A stretch of 64,000 nucleotides of DNA from Dysgonomonas hofstadii (GTDB lineage: Bacteria; Bacteroidota; Bacteroidia; Bacteroidales; Dysgonomonadaceae), in the NCBI RefSeq assembly GCF_014196915.1, contig NZ_JACIEP010000002.1, positions 372,001-436,000 of the forward strand. The letters run 5' to 3'. Shown here piece by piece: positions 32,065 through 41,375 of this stretch. How positions within the stretch are numbered: position 1 is the first letter of the stretch; every line of letters starts with the position of its first letter. The notes beneath the pieces were generated by a model that did no database searches, was not told the origin of the DNA, and worked only from the letters and a program-made list of their open reading frames with translations. The translations under genes were made by a program, and so were the position numbers.

Positions 32065-33252
32065 TTATTCATTCAATGCTCCTATGCGGGCATACATTTC
32101 TACCATTGCAGCCTGGGTAAGCAGCCACTTTTCCGTATCTTTTTCATTGCCGCTCAAATCTTTTTCAAACAGGCCGTTTTCATCCCTGGCGTGTTTCCAT
32201 GCATAATCTAAGTTTTGCCTGAAAGTATTAATAAATATGGGATCTTTATCTATCTGGTACAGTTCGATATACCCACGAAGCATAACAGCAGTAAACCAAA
32301 CATTTCCTTTCTCGATCAGCCTGAATTCCTGTTTTTCATTATCGCCGAAATTAACAAAGAAATGGTTATAGCAGGATTTTGCTATTTCCTGAGATTCGTG
32401 CAAATAAGAGTCTATACCGGTTAACTTATAAAGTAAGGCGGCGGCTTGCATCATTTGCCCGCTATTATATGCATATTTTGCAGTTCCGATTTCACCATCC
32501 AGCTTTATGTTATCAAAATATATATAATCATCAACATCTTGCAGATGTGCTTTAGTCCAGTCATATAAAGCTTTTCCCTGATAGAAATAAAGGCTGTCTT
32601 TTGTCACCTCGAACAACTTCAGGGCAAATACGGAACCGGGTGCATTTGAACAAGTATTTTTAGAATTCTTGTTCTGTTCGCACCAGTAGATTCCTCCGTC
32701 CAGTTTATCATCCTGCCCGCTGATAACGAAATCCCAGATAAGTCTGGCCTTATTTAAATATTCTTGTTTCGACGTGATCGTATAAAGATCGGTAAAATCA
32801 ATTCCCAACCATACATTATCATCATAGAAACGGTCCGACTGTGGCGCTGAATTAATATAGGAAGCATAACCGGCTGGTTGCCTTTTTGTATCAAAGTATT
32901 CTTCCAATCCGGGTAATACTTTCTTTTCCAGTATATTTTTATATTTATTGTCTTGGGTGGCCTCTATTAAGGCGCAGACTGCAGATAATGTACCTGAATA
33001 TGGCCATAGATAAGAGTACTCATTTGTCGCATTTTGTTCAGTGGTGGCCAGGTATGTTGCTGAATACTGGTTGTTGAATGGAAAATTCTCTCTTAAAAGA
33101 GGTGAATCAGTCACGGCATAATGAGAATAGATGGAATCAAGTGTGATCTCAGCTCTGTTTAAATCAATGTTTTCCAGTTCGTTTTGTTTGTTTTTGCAGT
33201 TTACACATAGGATCAAACAAGACAGTGATATAAAAAGATAGATTTTGTTCAT
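32065..33252 (-). CDS. GH76 family glycosidase, lipoprotein
   Basis: A 395-residue protein with a lipoprotein signal (LSCLILCVNC, Cys19 likely lipidated). The double Asp characteristic of GH76, RFYDDNVWLG, is at residues 144-145, and GGIYWCEQNK follows later. GH76 enzymes are endo-alpha-1,6-mannanases or transglycosidases with an (alpha/alpha)6 barrel. It is the last gene of the PUL on the - strand, ~50 nt after the previous one. A mannan-type linkage in the target glycan is suggested, but GH76-like proteins vary in substrate. Confidence 0.8.
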   Translation of the reverse strand: MNKIYLFISLSCLILCVNCKNKQNELENIDLNRAEITLDSIYSHYAVTDSPLLRENFPFNNQYSATYLATTEQNATNEYSYLWPYSGTLSAVCALIEATQDNKYKNILEKKVLPGLEEYFDTKRQPAGYASYINSAPQSDRFYDDNVWLGIDFTDLYTITSKQEYLNKARLIWDFVISGQDDKLDGGIYWCEQNKNSKNTCSNAPGSVFALKLFEVTKDSLYFYQGKALYDWTKAHLQDVDDYIYFDNIKLDGEIGTAKYAYNSGQMMQAAALLYKLTGIDSYLHESQEIAKSCYNHFFVNFGDNEKQEFRLIEKGNVWFTAVMLRGYIELYQIDKDPIFINTFRQNLDYAWKHARDENGLFEKDLSGNEKDTEKWLLTQAAMVEMYARIGALNE

Positions 33253-33303
33253 TTCTTAATCAAGTTAATATAATATCATATAATGTTCTTATTTAATAAA
33301 CCA

Positions 33304-35253
33304 TTAAAAGGCCTCCCGTCTCTCCCCTGAGATAAAATTAAGAGTCAGCGACTTTTTCCCTTTTTTTATTTCAACATGTTTTGAATCAAACTTTGTTTTG
33401 CTATATGGATTATCATATCGGTAACCGGTTTTTAAAGGTATTATTTTCCCTTCTATTTCGAAAGGTTCATCCCATCCAAATTTCATGGTTCCTGTTTTAG
33501 GTGATATATAAGTCACTTCTGTATCGTTGCAGTTTACTACAGAATTGCTTATCGCTTCTACAAAACCGGAGAAACTTCCCCAATCTTTTTGAGATCCCAT
33601 TTCACATATCCAGACATTCTGTTTTCCTTTCACTATCAAATCATTTATGTTGCCTTTATCATCTGCCTGCCATTCGGTCGGATGTTGGCTGTATAATGCG
33701 ATATAGCCCGTCCCCTTTTTCCCGAATGTCCAGTTCCTTTTTTGGATAACTTCGTTGAATGCTTGTTTGGGAAAGTATGCATGTGTAAAATCCAAGCCTT
33801 CATCCCCGGAAGAATTGTATATGCATATAACTACATTCTTGTGCTGAACCGCTCGTGGCATAGATGCATTTCCTGCCCAATAGTTAGGATTGAATCTTAA
33901 TGTCCTATTACCGGGATGGTTAGTGAAAACCAGGGCATGGTTGTCTATATTGGCTTGCCAGATATGTTGCTGATAACCAGGTGCTCCTACCCTGTAGTCA
34001 AATGAACAACTTAGCATATAATGGGATGTGCGATAGGTTTCTATATTTGCCTCGGATAAAGCAAACCGGTCTAACCTGGCATTCACTATCTTGCCATATC
34101 GCTCTATTTGTGTATCATATTCCCTGATGTAATCATCGTAATTTTTATATGGGTAAATCCCATACTTATTTGACATTTCTTTTGACATACGAACTACTTT
34201 CGGATGAATAAACTCCTGCATGCCCCAAAACAAATGGGTGTCGAGTTCATTATCTGTAGATAATCCATATTTCGAAGCATCATCTACTTCAATACTCATT
34301 TTTTGTCTGTTCAGCATATCGACAGAGTAGTCTGTGGCTATTTCCTCTATAATATCGGGGCAACGATATGAGCTGCTGCACAATACTGAATTACTGACTA
34401 TGTTTTCCGGCAGATATTGTCCTTCCCCAAATACTAATTTGAGTGTAGGAGACATAGCATGATGCCCCGTTATCAGGGAACTTACATAAATACGCCCGCT
34501 GGTCGACCCCAGCGTGCCATGAAAATTATTTAATGCCAGATCGAACATTAACAGATCGAGCACCATACGCGCCCTCGTTCTCAGATACTCATCCTCTGCA
34601 AAATCATAAATATTTGCTAAGACTAGTATGTCTACTTCATAATAACTGGATAACCACTCACTGAACCCGAAACCGAAGCGGAAATCGAGCCATCGCTTTA
34701 ATAGTAATTCGGCATGTTCTATATGTTCCCGTCCCGTAAGGCCGCTTTTAAACTTTCTGTCTTTATACAATTGTCCGGCAAGAAGCTCGGCAGTATGGTA
34801 CAATGCCTGATGGTTTTCAGTGTGGTAACATCTATATGTAGTATCGGGGCGAATATCGTTCCACCAATATTTAAAATCGAGAATCCGGTCTTCAATCTTT
34901 TTGTTCGTGTCTTCCGGCAACATATTTTTCTCTTTATCCAGATATTTAAGCCGGAGCAATCCGTTCATTGTAAAATCATTACAATCACGATTGCTTTTGA
35001 TTACTTCCAATGCTTTCTGGACATACGCTTCGTCCGGCTGTATTCCATTTGTAAAACGGGCAACCTGTGTGAATATTCCATACAGACCGTCTTTTACTCC
35101 GTTTTCGATGCAATAATTCAAAAAATCTGTTCGCCTCTGTTCATAAGTGCTCTGTGGCGTTGTCCAATATGAATCAGCTTTCACTATCTCTTGTGAATTT
35201 GTCATAAGACAAATTATGGATATAAAAACGGATAATATATATAACCTTTTCAT
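33304..35253 (-). CDS. Secreted (alpha/alpha)-toroid protein, lyase- or hydrolase-like, unclassified
   Basis: A 649-residue protein with a signal peptide (residues 1-20). Residues ~30-400 look like a helical toroid, with HTENHQALYHTAELLAGQLY and FGFGFSEWLSSYYEVD; the end (~420-649) looks like a beta-sandwich with WQADDKGNINDLIV and ISPKTGTMKFGWDEPFEI. This two-domain plan is that of heparinase II/III-type and alginate-lyase-type polysaccharide lyases, with possible catalytic His, Asn and Tyr. I cannot put it in a known CAZy family. In the PUL it lies between GH67 and GH76. Confidence 0.6.
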   Translation of the reverse strand: MKRLYILSVFISIICLMTNSQEIVKADSYWTTPQSTYEQRRTDFLNYCIENGVKDGLYGIFTQVARFTNGIQPDEAYVQKALEVIKSNRDCNDFTMNGLLRLKYLDKEKNMLPEDTNKKIEDRILDFKYWWNDIRPDTTYRCYHTENHQALYHTAELLAGQLYKDRKFKSGLTGREHIEHAELLLKRWLDFRFGFGFSEWLSSYYEVDILVLANIYDFAEDEYLRTRARMVLDLLMFDLALNNFHGTLGSTSGRIYVSSLITGHHAMSPTLKLVFGEGQYLPENIVSNSVLCSSSYRCPDIIEEIATDYSVDMLNRQKMSIEVDDASKYGLSTDNELDTHLFWGMQEFIHPKVVRMSKEMSNKYGIYPYKNYDDYIREYDTQIERYGKIVNARLDRFALSEANIETYRTSHYMLSCSFDYRVGAPGYQQHIWQANIDNHALVFTNHPGNRTLRFNPNYWAGNASMPRAVQHKNVVICIYNSSGDEGLDFTHAYFPKQAFNEVIQKRNWTFGKKGTGYIALYSQHPTEWQADDKGNINDLIVKGKQNVWICEMGSQKDWGSFSGFVEAISNSVVNCNDTEVTYISPKTGTMKFGWDEPFEIEGKIIPLKTGYRYDNPYSKTKFDSKHVEIKKGKKSLTLNFISGERREAF

Positions 35254-35267
35254 CTTTGCAAGTCGTT

Positions 35268-37418
35268 TTATTTATATTGACCGGGCTTCCAGTCGTAAGG
35301 ATATGGTATTCGTTTATAATAATCCAAAGAATGTTCCGGCTGCTCATATTTCGCAGGAATAGGTTGTTTTGAATATTGTTGGAAAAACAGCAGGCATCCG
35401 TCTCTCCACCAGATAGCTTCCCCTTTTTGAAGCTCAAGCAGGGATTTTACATGATCGAAGCGCTCCTGATCAATTTTCCCTTCTATTGAGTTCCATATTT
35501 CCTGCATTTGACGAACTTCATCTACTCCCCGGTAATAATATTCCACCATCTCATTCCATATCGTATTCCCCGATTTCATCCTATAATCCCACGGCACACG
35601 GTGAAACCATAGTAAAAGATTATCCGGACAGGTTTTAATATCGTTTAGTTCGCCCCTGAGTGGTTGATGGTACTGACCGACGGCATTACTTCCGGATTCG
35701 GTTCTATCTACCCCGATACCACTTTCACTGGCCTTATGATAATCGAATGCGCTCCATACGGGGTCATCGTGCCAGGGTTCAGGCCCATTGTGTGTATCAT
35801 AGTTCATTATATGATTCAAGCCCAAAGGTGTCATATAGTTTACGGCGGCCTCCCTCGACATGAGCATAATTTTTTGAACAGCATCTATAAGTTTCTCATC
35901 ATTCGAGAATGTCATTCTGATCCATTCCTCCGATATTTCTTTTGCCGTGAGATCGGGGTTCCACGCCAGACGTCCGAAAGCGTGCCAGTTTGCCTGGCCA
36001 AACAAATGTCCTGTCCAATTTATATCCGACCCTGTATTCGAAACTCCGGCTAATCCCGATATCCCATGTGTCTTTCTATAGTTTTGCAATACTTTGGACA
36101 CCGTAGACCCCTTGCCATGCTCATATGTATCCGATTGCAAAGTCTCTTCAAAAAGAGGACCTAAATACACCAGATGTCCGGCATGCCCCAGATTTTCCTG
36201 AGTAATCTGGAACTCGAGAGACAAGGCGGTTTCAGGCATCGCCCCGAACAGAGGATGGAAAGGTTCGCGTGGCTGGAAATCAATCGGCCCGTTCTTTGGT
36301 TGCACAAATACATTCTTATTAAAATCGCCATCCAGAGGCTTAAATTCATCATATCCATTTATCACGCGGTCGATATGGCGTTCATTCTGATAGACGAATG
36401 CCCGCCAGAATATAACACCCCCGTATGGAGCTAATGCTTCAGCCATCATATTGGCTCCGTCGGCATGGGTACGCCCGTAATCCTGAGGACCGGGCTGCCC
36501 TTCAGAATTGGCTTTCACCAAAAAACCTCCGAAATCGGGGATATACTCATATATTTCTTTTACTTTATCCTTCCACCACAATCTGACACGAGGGTCCAGC
36601 GGATCGGCTGTATCCAGTCCCCCTATCTCTTTAGGTGCACTGAAACGGGCTGTCAGGTAGACACGTATTCCATATGGACGAAAAACATCAGCTAATGCAG
36701 CAGCTTTAACCAACCATTCAGCACGCAGGCTTTTCGCATTGGCATTCACATTATTCAGCACAGCACCATTAATTCCGATAGAGGCATTAGCCCGTGCATA
36801 ATCTGTATAACGACTATCTTTGTAATGAGGCAAACGAGCCCAATCCCAGAGTGTGTAGCCAGCATATCCGCGTTCTATGGTTCCGTCGAGATTATCCCAA
36901 TGATTGAGCACCCGTAACTGAAGTTTCGGCTCTTCTTTTACCGACAGGTTATTTAGTGGCCGGTTCGTTTGCATCAGTTTAAGATAATGGAATACGCCAT
37001 ATAATACACCTATATCTGTTTTAGCTGCAATTATATTGACTGTTTTGCCTCCGATTGTTGTGGTACGTATAATGAAACCTTCATCATCTAACGACTTAAT
37101 TTCATTAACATGTGATGAGGCACATATAAGAGGTGATGAATCGGGCGTTCCAATAACCAACCCTTGTTGCGAAATCTTTTGTACCTCATTCAGATTTATT
37201 CCCAACAATCCCTTAAAACCTAACTGAAGCTCTTTTTTTGCGACTTTCAATCTGTCGGAATTTACCGGAAACACCACCTCTTGATTTAGTTTCTGATAGT
37301 CATTTAACAATACCGTATTATTTATTTTATGGTAACGGAGCCATAACTCATATCCATTTTCAGCAGATATAAAGCAGATATTAAATAGAAATAAAAGATT
37401 TATGATTATTCTTTTCAT
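35268..37418 (-). CDS. aguA: GH67 alpha-glucuronidase
   Basis: A 716-residue secreted enzyme (signal residues 1-19). The family's three catalytic carboxylates are visible: Glu306 in VKANSEGQPGP, Asp380 in PKNGPIDFQPREP, and Glu408 in LEFQITQENLG. The N-terminal beta domain, the TIM barrel around LNHWDNLDGTIERGYAG and the C-terminal helical part match full-length GH67 (about 680-720 residues). GH67 removes (4-O-methyl-)glucuronic acid from the non-reducing end of xylo-oligosaccharides. It stands between the SGNH esterase gene and the toroid protein. Confidence 0.92.
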   Translation of the reverse strand: MKRIIINLLFLFNICFISAENGYELWLRYHKINNTVLLNDYQKLNQEVVFPVNSDRLKVAKKELQLGFKGLLGINLNEVQKISQQGLVIGTPDSSPLICASSHVNEIKSLDDEGFIIRTTTIGGKTVNIIAAKTDIGVLYGVFHYLKLMQTNRPLNNLSVKEEPKLQLRVLNHWDNLDGTIERGYAGYTLWDWARLPHYKDSRYTDYARANASIGINGAVLNNVNANAKSLRAEWLVKAAALADVFRPYGIRVYLTARFSAPKEIGGLDTADPLDPRVRLWWKDKVKEIYEYIPDFGGFLVKANSEGQPGPQDYGRTHADGANMMAEALAPYGGVIFWRAFVYQNERHIDRVINGYDEFKPLDGDFNKNVFVQPKNGPIDFQPREPFHPLFGAMPETALSLEFQITQENLGHAGHLVYLGPLFEETLQSDTYEHGKGSTVSKVLQNYRKTHGISGLAGVSNTGSDINWTGHLFGQANWHAFGRLAWNPDLTAKEISEEWIRMTFSNDEKLIDAVQKIMLMSREAAVNYMTPLGLNHIMNYDTHNGPEPWHDDPVWSAFDYHKASESGIGVDRTESGSNAVGQYHQPLRGELNDIKTCPDNLLLWFHRVPWDYRMKSGNTIWNEMVEYYYRGVDEVRQMQEIWNSIEGKIDQERFDHVKSLLELQKGEAIWWRDGCLLFFQQYSKQPIPAKYEQPEHSLDYYKRIPYPYDWKPGQYK

Positions 37419-37419
37419 G

Positions 37420-38172
37420 TTATTGTGTCCACTGTTTTATATATCTATGTATACTTTTCGCCCAGTATATCCCCAGTTTCCCGGCTCCGGATGCATTCGG
37501 ATGAAGGTAGAATACTCCCGAATTTCCATTTTGTGCTCTATGGTATTCCTTATAATTCTTACGAAAAAAATCAAAAGCGTCTTTATCTCCTTCAAATACA
37601 TGTCCGGGATTGCTTTTCGCAAGTGTCTCTATTTCCGGAATATAAGTTTGCAGGCGATCCAGACCTTCCTGCAGATAGAGCGCACTGTTATGCGTATTGG
37701 GACTATACCAGATAGGATGATGCAAGATTATTTTACATGAAGGATATCTCGATGCCAGGCTATCAATAATAATTTGCAGATTCTCTCTGTACTTTTCAGC
37801 AGACACGGGGGCACCTGTCGGTCCTTTAATAGCACTGTCATTGGTTCCCAGTTTCACTGAAAAAATCAGTAGGGAGCCACCAGTGTATAGCGAATCGGCA
37901 GCAGCAACAACCCTTGCATAGCATCCGGTCTGCGCAGGCAGGAAATTAAATGTTGTCATACCACTGACTCCGCAATTTGCATATTTCACCTTATAATGGC
38001 AACTGTCTTCGAGATACCTGGCTGTAACAACAGGAGGCGGCTCTTTCAGATATGAACCCTCCGTTATACTGTTGCCGATGAAAACAATATTTATAGATTT
38101 ATATTTGTCTGTTGCCGCCACGGAAAGAACAATAACAAATAGTAACAGGTATGTAGATAAATGCCTTTTCAT
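37420..38172 (-). CDS. Secreted SGNH/GDSL esterase
   Basis: A 250-residue protein with a signal peptide (to ~residue 20). SGNH blocks are present: VFIGNSITEG (nucleophile Ser), the Gly in NCGVSGMTT, LGTNDS with the conserved Asn, and the late FYLHPNASG with the catalytic His. Such enzymes remove acetyl groups from glycans. It overlaps the GH97 gene stop by 4 nt and lies next to GH67, so it probably deacetylates the same polysaccharide. Confidence 0.82.
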   Translation of the reverse strand: MKRHLSTYLLLFVIVLSVAATDKYKSINIVFIGNSITEGSYLKEPPPVVTARYLEDSCHYKVKYANCGVSGMTTFNFLPAQTGCYARVVAAADSLYTGGSLLIFSVKLGTNDSAIKGPTGAPVSAEKYRENLQIIIDSLASRYPSCKIILHHPIWYSPNTHNSALYLQEGLDRLQTYIPEIETLAKSNPGHVFEGDKDAFDFFRKNYKEYHRAQNGNSGVFYLHPNASGAGKLGIYWAKSIHRYIKQWTQ

Positions 38173-40124
38173 ACTACTTTAATTACTGCAGCAAAACCGC
38201 CGTTGCGTACCATATTTATTTTTATCTTCTCTCCTTTTCTTACCTGCGAAATGCATTTTCTGTAATCCATAGCTTGCCGCCCGGCATTTATGCCATCCTC
38301 AAACATTGTTATTTGGTAAGGTTTGGAATCCTCCAGGAAATCAAGGCTTATTTCAAAAGTTCGTTCGTTCTCTTTATTATTGGTCATTCCGCCGATGAAC
38401 CATTCTGCTCCTTTTCGCTTGGCAACTATTACATATTCACCAACTTTAGCTTCCAATACTTTCGTTTCGTCCCATGTTACAGGCACTTCTGTTATAAATT
38501 CGGTACAATCCTGATTACGGTAATACAGGGTCGGATTGTCGGCCAGCATTTGTATACCGCTTTCAAATATTACAAATAAAGCCAGTTGATAGGCCCGTGT
38601 ACCGATGCTTGCCGAATTTGGACGTTCGGCTTTATATACGTTCGGCTGCATACTGATCATAGCGCCCGGAGTATAATCCATTGGTCCTACGGCATTGCGC
38701 ATAAACGGAAAATAGATACTATTATCGGGATAGCATCCGCCCATTTGCTCCATGCCCCTTACACCTTCGTAAGATAGTACATTCGGATATTTATATTCCA
38801 ATCCGGCAGGTTTAAAAGAACCATGAAAGTCCACAAACAAATGATGCTCAGCTGCCGTTTTGGCAACACGTTCGTAATAATTAACCATCCATTGGTCGCT
38901 ACGATCCATGAAATCTATCTTTAATCCTTTGACCCCCCATTCCTCAAAGGTTTTGAACAACTCAAAATTATTCTCTACTGCCAACCATGTAAGCCAAAGT
39001 ACAACACCAACATTTTTTTCTTTACCATAACGGATGATTTCATGAACATCCACTTTTGGATTCGGTGTATACGGATCACGCGTGCTTTTGGCCCATCCTT
39101 CATCCATAACAATATAAGGAATACCGAATTTAGAAGCAAAGTCGATGTAATACTTATAAGTATCAAGATTATAGCCCGAAACAAAGTTTACGTCAGGACC
39201 ATAGGGGCTGGCATCATTCCACCATTCCCAACTGGCTTGTCCCGGTTTTATCCATAATGTATTTTTCAATACGTTTTTTGATGCCAGTTTGTAAGTCATT
39301 GTGTTTTCTATTAGCTCTTTATCATCTTTTGTGATAACGAAGTAACGCCATGGATAGCTTCTTTTTCCTGCTGTTTTAGCTATATAATCAGCTTCTTTCT
39401 GTATTTTCAGGCTACGGTCTCCATCTTCTCCGAACTCAAGTGGGTTTTTAGGGAATAACGATTGCATCCCGTTCTTCCCATTTGCTTGCAGAAACATACA
39501 TGGATAGTCCGACAGGTCAGACTCGGAAATAAGTATTTTATAGTTTTTCTTCGAGTCAAGCAACACCGGAAGGACTGCCATCCTGTCTTCAGGTTTCCAA
39601 GCATTTGTTTCGACATGTGTAAAAATCTCTTCATAAGCTGTTTTAAAACCTTTCGGCTGCTGCATATGAGCCAGATAGTCTGAAGGGAAATTTATTACAA
39701 GATCTTCGCCCATGACTTCCACCTCATTCTTTTTATTGGTCACAAAACGATATGCGACACCGTCATCGAAAGCACGAAACTCGACAGTATAAGCCCCTTT
39801 AAAATTTATTGATAACTGATTGTAATGATTACTCACAGTGGAGTACTTTAATGGTACAACAGGTTTTAGTATTTCGTTGACCGTAACATGTTTTTTTCCT
39901 GATAATTTGGGATTCTGTCCCAGTATATCATCTTTTAGATGCAATTGCAGGTAACAATCATTGAGCAAAATTTCATTATTATATGATATTGTATAATATA
40001 TTTTATCTGAAATGGTTATCGAAACCGTTATTTCTCTATTTGGAGATTTCAGTTCCAGGTTTTGAGCTTTTGTTACTATCAACCCTGACAACAAACATGC
40101 GATAAGCAGTAAGATCTTTTTCAT
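38169..40124 (-). CDS. GH97 glycosidase, retaining type likely
   Basis: A 651-residue protein with a signal peptide (1-20). The layout is that of GH97: N-terminal beta-super-sandwich with LELKSPNREITVSITISD, the TIM barrel from ~285 (WIKPGQASWEWWND), and a C-terminal beta domain. GLKIDFMDR (Asp404) carries an Asp at the nucleophile position known from retaining GH97 alpha-galactosidases; inverting SusB-type alpha-glucosidases lack it. So alpha-galactosidase-like activity is the better guess. It lies between GH105 and the esterase in one operon. Confidence 0.88.
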   Translation of the reverse strand: MKKILLLIACLLSGLIVTKAQNLELKSPNREITVSITISDKIYYTISYNNEILLNDCYLQLHLKDDILGQNPKLSGKKHVTVNEILKPVVPLKYSTVSNHYNQLSINFKGAYTVEFRAFDDGVAYRFVTNKKNEVEVMGEDLVINFPSDYLAHMQQPKGFKTAYEEIFTHVETNAWKPEDRMAVLPVLLDSKKNYKILISESDLSDYPCMFLQANGKNGMQSLFPKNPLEFGEDGDRSLKIQKEADYIAKTAGKRSYPWRYFVITKDDKELIENTMTYKLASKNVLKNTLWIKPGQASWEWWNDASPYGPDVNFVSGYNLDTYKYYIDFASKFGIPYIVMDEGWAKSTRDPYTPNPKVDVHEIIRYGKEKNVGVVLWLTWLAVENNFELFKTFEEWGVKGLKIDFMDRSDQWMVNYYERVAKTAAEHHLFVDFHGSFKPAGLEYKYPNVLSYEGVRGMEQMGGCYPDNSIYFPFMRNAVGPMDYTPGAMISMQPNVYKAERPNSASIGTRAYQLALFVIFESGIQMLADNPTLYYRNQDCTEFITEVPVTWDETKVLEAKVGEYVIVAKRKGAEWFIGGMTNNKENERTFEISLDFLEDSKPYQITMFEDGINAGRQAMDYRKCISQVRKGEKIKINMVRNGGFAAVIKVV

Positions 40125-40145
40125 ATATATGTTTCTTTATTTTTT

Positions 40146-41273
40146 CTATTCCAAAAGAGCGGCAGCGCACCATAACATAGGGGCTTGCCCGTGAAGATCA
40201 CCTATAACACGTTTCCGGTCCAGATAATACTGTTTTGTAGTGCCGATATTAGTTCCCTGGCATACCTCTGTGATATCATTATCGGCATTGATATAAGTAA
40301 GCAGTTGCAGCCATGCCTTGTATGCTATTGGGGCATATGTTTTGGCATCCAGCCATCCTCTTTTGACTCCGACGATGATTGCGTATGTAAACATGGCCGA
40401 TCCGGAAGTTTCGGCCCATGAAGAAAGTTCGTCTACCAGTTGCCCCCATAGTCCTTCCCCAGTCTGGTATTCTTTTAATGTATCCATCATTTTACGATAC
40501 TGAGCAAGTATCCGTGCGCGGTGGGGGTTGTTTTCAGGGAGATTCTTCAGTAAATCAGTCATTCCCGCAGCCATCCAGCCATTTCCTCTGCACCAGTAGA
40601 AAGGGGCTGAAGATGCATGATAGAACAAACCGTTAGGCTGTTGGATAGAATCCAGATAAACGGTCATTTGATAAGCGGCGCGATCTATATACTTTTCATC
40701 TTTCGAAGCCAGGTAAGCCTGACTTTGAATAGTTGTTATCATAAACATATCGTCTATCCAGAAGCGGGTTTGCCATGACAATCCTTTGTCCAGATAGCTT
40801 TGGTAAAGTTCTGGCTGTTTAGTCTTTGCAGGCATTTGCCATTGCCGGTCAGCAAAATCTATTCCTATATAGTAATAGCATTCGTTTCCGGTCTGCAAAT
40901 ACAATTGCAGGGGTACAGAGCCAAATACCGTATGATCGACATGGTCTGGCTTCTGCATCAGTTCTTTTTTTGATCCTAATAAAGGCAAAAAGCGTTCTTC
41001 GAGTTGACGCAATAATTTTTTATCTTTTGTTACTCCGGCGAATTTCAGGGCTCCATACCATGTGCATACCTCCGGATAAGTTACTTCGGAGGGGGGAGTC
41101 TTTATTCCGTCAAAATTATGGAATGGTTCACTCACGTACCGTTGCGCCAGTTTTTGTCCAACTTCAAGCGGCGTGCATCCTTCCGGAAATTTTTTGAGAT
41201 CGACTTCCTGGGCATTGCCAACAGAAAACATCAGCACAAAAAGTAATAATGTAGTTGCCTTAATCTGGTTCAT
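40146..41273 (-). CDS. GH105 unsaturated uronyl hydrolase
   Basis: A 375-residue protein with a signal peptide (to ~21). It has the (alpha/alpha)6 pattern of GH105/GH88: RFWIDDMFMITTIQSQAYL with the catalytic-type Asp (174/175), WCRGNGWMAAGM, and a terminal GDLHGQAPMLWCAAALL. These enzymes remove the 4,5-unsaturated uronic acid left by polysaccharide lyases. Its presence implies that a lyase acts upstream; the unclassified toroid protein in this operon could be that lyase. Confidence 0.85.
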   Translation of the reverse strand: MNQIKATTLLLFVLMFSVGNAQEVDLKKFPEGCTPLEVGQKLAQRYVSEPFHNFDGIKTPPSEVTYPEVCTWYGALKFAGVTKDKKLLRQLEERFLPLLGSKKELMQKPDHVDHTVFGSVPLQLYLQTGNECYYYIGIDFADRQWQMPAKTKQPELYQSYLDKGLSWQTRFWIDDMFMITTIQSQAYLASKDEKYIDRAAYQMTVYLDSIQQPNGLFYHASSAPFYWCRGNGWMAAGMTDLLKNLPENNPHRARILAQYRKMMDTLKEYQTGEGLWGQLVDELSSWAETSGSAMFTYAIIVGVKRGWLDAKTYAPIAYKAWLQLLTYINADNDITEVCQGTNIGTTKQYYLDRKRVIGDLHGQAPMLWCAAALLE

Positions 41274-41375
41274 AATAAATTAGTATATAAGCTGTATTAA
41301 AATATCTGTTCAGGTAAAGAATAGGCTGCCGTTTTTCAGACAGCCTATCATTATGCAATTTAACTAAAATATTTT

